Shown here: positions 61,365-64,000 of the stretch, in pieces
Numbering within the stretch: position 1 is the stretch's first letter
Layout: the number at the start of each line of letters is the position of its first letter
NCBI RefSeq assembly: GCF_032917945.1
Contig: NZ_CP136624.1
Span: 1,054,001-1,118,000 of the forward strand
Direction: 5' to 3'
Length of the DNA: 64,000 nt
Source of the DNA: Bradyrhizobium sp. sBnM-33
GTDB lineage: Bacteria > Pseudomonadota > Alphaproteobacteria > Rhizobiales > Xanthobacteraceae
Notes under the pieces: generated by a model
The model's input: only the letters and a program-made list of their open reading frames with translations
Told to the model about the DNA's origin: nothing
The model's database searches: none
Translations under genes and position numbers: made by a program

Positions 61365-62396
61365 ATGCCTGATTTCGACCTATCCCCCATTTCAGCGAAC
61401 GAGGCGAAAAGCCTGTTCGCGGACTGGAAGGCTGCGCCCGCGCTCGTGCTGGCAGTGTCCGGCGGTCCCGACTCGATTGCACTGATGTGGCTCGCCGCGC
61501 GATGGCGACGCTCGCTCACGCGGGGGCCGCGACTGATCGCCATTACTGTCGATCACGGTCTGCGGCCGGAGGCCGCGCGCGAGGCGCGCAACGTCAAGCG
61601 CCTCGCCCGCTCGCTTGATCTGCCCCATCGCACGCTACGCTGGACCGGGGCCAAGCCGAAGACCGGATTGCCGGCCGCAGCACGGGAGGCGCGTTACCGC
61701 CTGCTGGCGAAAGCTGCGCGGGCGAGCGGCGCGACGCACATCCTGACCGCGCATACCCGCGATGATCAGGCCGAGACATTGTTGATGCGGATGTTGCGCG
61801 GCAGCGGCATCGCCGGTCTCGCGGCGATGGCGCGCGAGAGCGAGCGCGAGGGCGTGTGGCTGGCGCGGCCGTTGCTGGACATCCCGAAATCCCGGCTTGT
61901 CGCGACGCTGGACAAGGCAAAGATCGCCTTTGCCGACGATCCCACCAATCGCGACATGAGCTTCACGCGGCCGCGGCTGCGTGCATTGATGCCGGCTTTG
62001 GCAGAGGAGGGCGGTGACAGCCGAAATCTGGCGCGGTTGGCATCAAGGCTGGCGCGGGCGAATGCCGCGATTGAGGTGTTGGCCGACGGCGCCGAGCGCT
62101 ATCTCGCCGTGAGAGATCGTGATGATGCCGCACGCTTCGGGTTCGATGCCCAGGCGTTTGCCGCTCTGCCCGAGGAAATCCGGCTTCGGCTCCTCAAGCG
62201 CGCCATTGACCGGGCCGGTCACGAAGGACCCGCGGAACTCGGCAAGGTCGAGGCGCTGCTGGCGGTACTGGACAACGCCATTGCGAACGGCCAAAAGCAA
62301 TCAAGACTGAAACAGACGCTTGCCGGGGCCGCGATCAGCCTGACCGGAGGCCGAATTTATATCGATGCAGCGCCGCCGCGGGCTAGCCGGGCGTGA
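61365..62396 (+). CDS. tilS: tRNA(Ile)-lysidine synthetase TilS
   Basis: Modifies cytidine 34 of tRNA-Ile (CAU) to lysidine, changing its reading to AUA. The 343-aa protein has the PP-loop ATP motif VLAVSGGPDSIALMWL, then ITVDHGLRPEAAREARNVKRLA, GATHILTAHTRDDQAETLLMRMLRGSGIAGLAAM, LLDIPKSRLVATL and DPTNRDMSFTRPRLR. The C-terminal domain is short, as in many alphaproteobacteria. ATG 61365. It precedes ftsH, the usual arrangement. Confidence 0.95.
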   Translation: MPDFDLSPISANEAKSLFADWKAAPALVLAVSGGPDSIALMWLAARWRRSLTRGPRLIAITVDHGLRPEAAREARNVKRLARSLDLPHRTLRWTGAKPKTGLPAAAREARYRLLAKAARASGATHILTAHTRDDQAETLLMRMLRGSGIAGLAAMARESEREGVWLARPLLDIPKSRLVATLDKAKIAFADDPTNRDMSFTRPRLRALMPALAEEGGDSRNLARLASRLARANAAIEVLADGAERYLAVRDRDDAARFGFDAQAFAALPEEIRLRLLKRAIDRAGHEGPAELGKVEALLAVLDNAIANGQKQSRLKQTLAGAAISLTGGRIYIDAAPPRASRA

Positions 62397-62661
62397 CAGG
62401 CGTTCCTATCTCCCAGTATCCGCAATATCGGGACGGAGAGCCTTAACCACCCCGGAAAAACCCTGGCCTTTTGCGCCATTTTTTGAACGGGAATCGCGTT
62501 AAGATGCGTTAAATAGTCCCGTGTGGTTCCCTTGGCATTGACCCGGGCGCCACCTAGATTGGGTGTAGTGGACCGGGATTCTCGCCTCACTACCCAGGAA
62601 TATTCTAGGGTTACTACCAAGGACATACGGCCGCGATCCGCGCGACCACGAAGGAAGATCA

Positions 62662-64000
<1,339 letters not shown>

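Overview
The window is high-GC alphaproteobacterial chromosome, most probably Bradyrhizobium or a close relative in the Nitrobacteraceae. Evidence: the tkt-gap-pgk-fba cluster, the zapA-6S RNA-5-formyltetrahydrofolate cyclo-ligase arrangement, the yebC-ruvC-ruvA-ruvB and tolQRAB-pal-cpoB-tilS-ftsH series, three perfect GGAAC-N16-CGTT (EcfG-type) promoters, and intergenic spacers full of dispersed inverted repeats of the kind common in that group. No species was identified, since no search could be run.

Layout. 1-8569 (minus strand): a glycolytic/Calvin-cycle operon (transketolase, GAPDH, phosphoglycerate kinase, class II and class I fructose-bisphosphate aldolases), followed by a thiamine-phosphate-synthase-like protein and a Sel1-repeat protein cut by the left edge. 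8855-11335 (plus): DUF4164 protein, ZapA, 6S RNA, 5-formyl-THF cyclo-ligase and a YmdB-type phosphoesterase. 11349-15090 (minus): a three-subunit PaoABC-like molybdenum aldehyde oxidoreductase. 15361-17139: a soluble chemoreceptor with its signalling domain at the N-terminus. 17338-23778: yebC, ruvC, ruvA, a cytidine-deaminase-like gene, ruvB, an internally duplicated protein, a phosphoesterase and ybgC.

23779-49671 is about 26 kb of accessory genes between ybgC and tolQ, two genes that are often neighbours. It holds three TetR and one HxlR regulators with recognisable operators, two glutathione transferases, several YCII/DGPF, SnoaL-like and VOC proteins, an ECF42-like sigma factor, a pair of translationally coupled tiny proteins, a triple-PAS chemoreceptor, a TetR-DUF2243-DUF2852 locus, a serine acetyltransferase, and an exported redox/stress group (HiPIP, sorbosone-dehydrogenase-like protein, ferritin-like protein, serine hydrolase).

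49672-64000 is the Tol-Pal envelope locus (tolQ, tolR, tolA, tolB, pal, cpoB) followed by tilS and a truncated ftsH. It is interrupted by a GGDEF-EAL protein, a FeeM/GNAT-like acyltransferase, an alpha/beta hydrolase, and a manganese-catalase/DUF892 fusion under an EcfG-type promoter.

The most interesting signals are: the three general-stress promoters, one of them in front of an otherwise unnoticed 66-codon ORF; two 19-bp operators of the same pattern, which suggest that one TetR protein controls both itself and a DUF2852 gene; the coupled micro-ORFs at 28181-28413; the catalase-DUF892 fusion; and the FeeM-like gene beside a c-di-GMP enzyme inside the tol locus. No CRISPR array, tRNA, rRNA, transposase or integrase was recognised.
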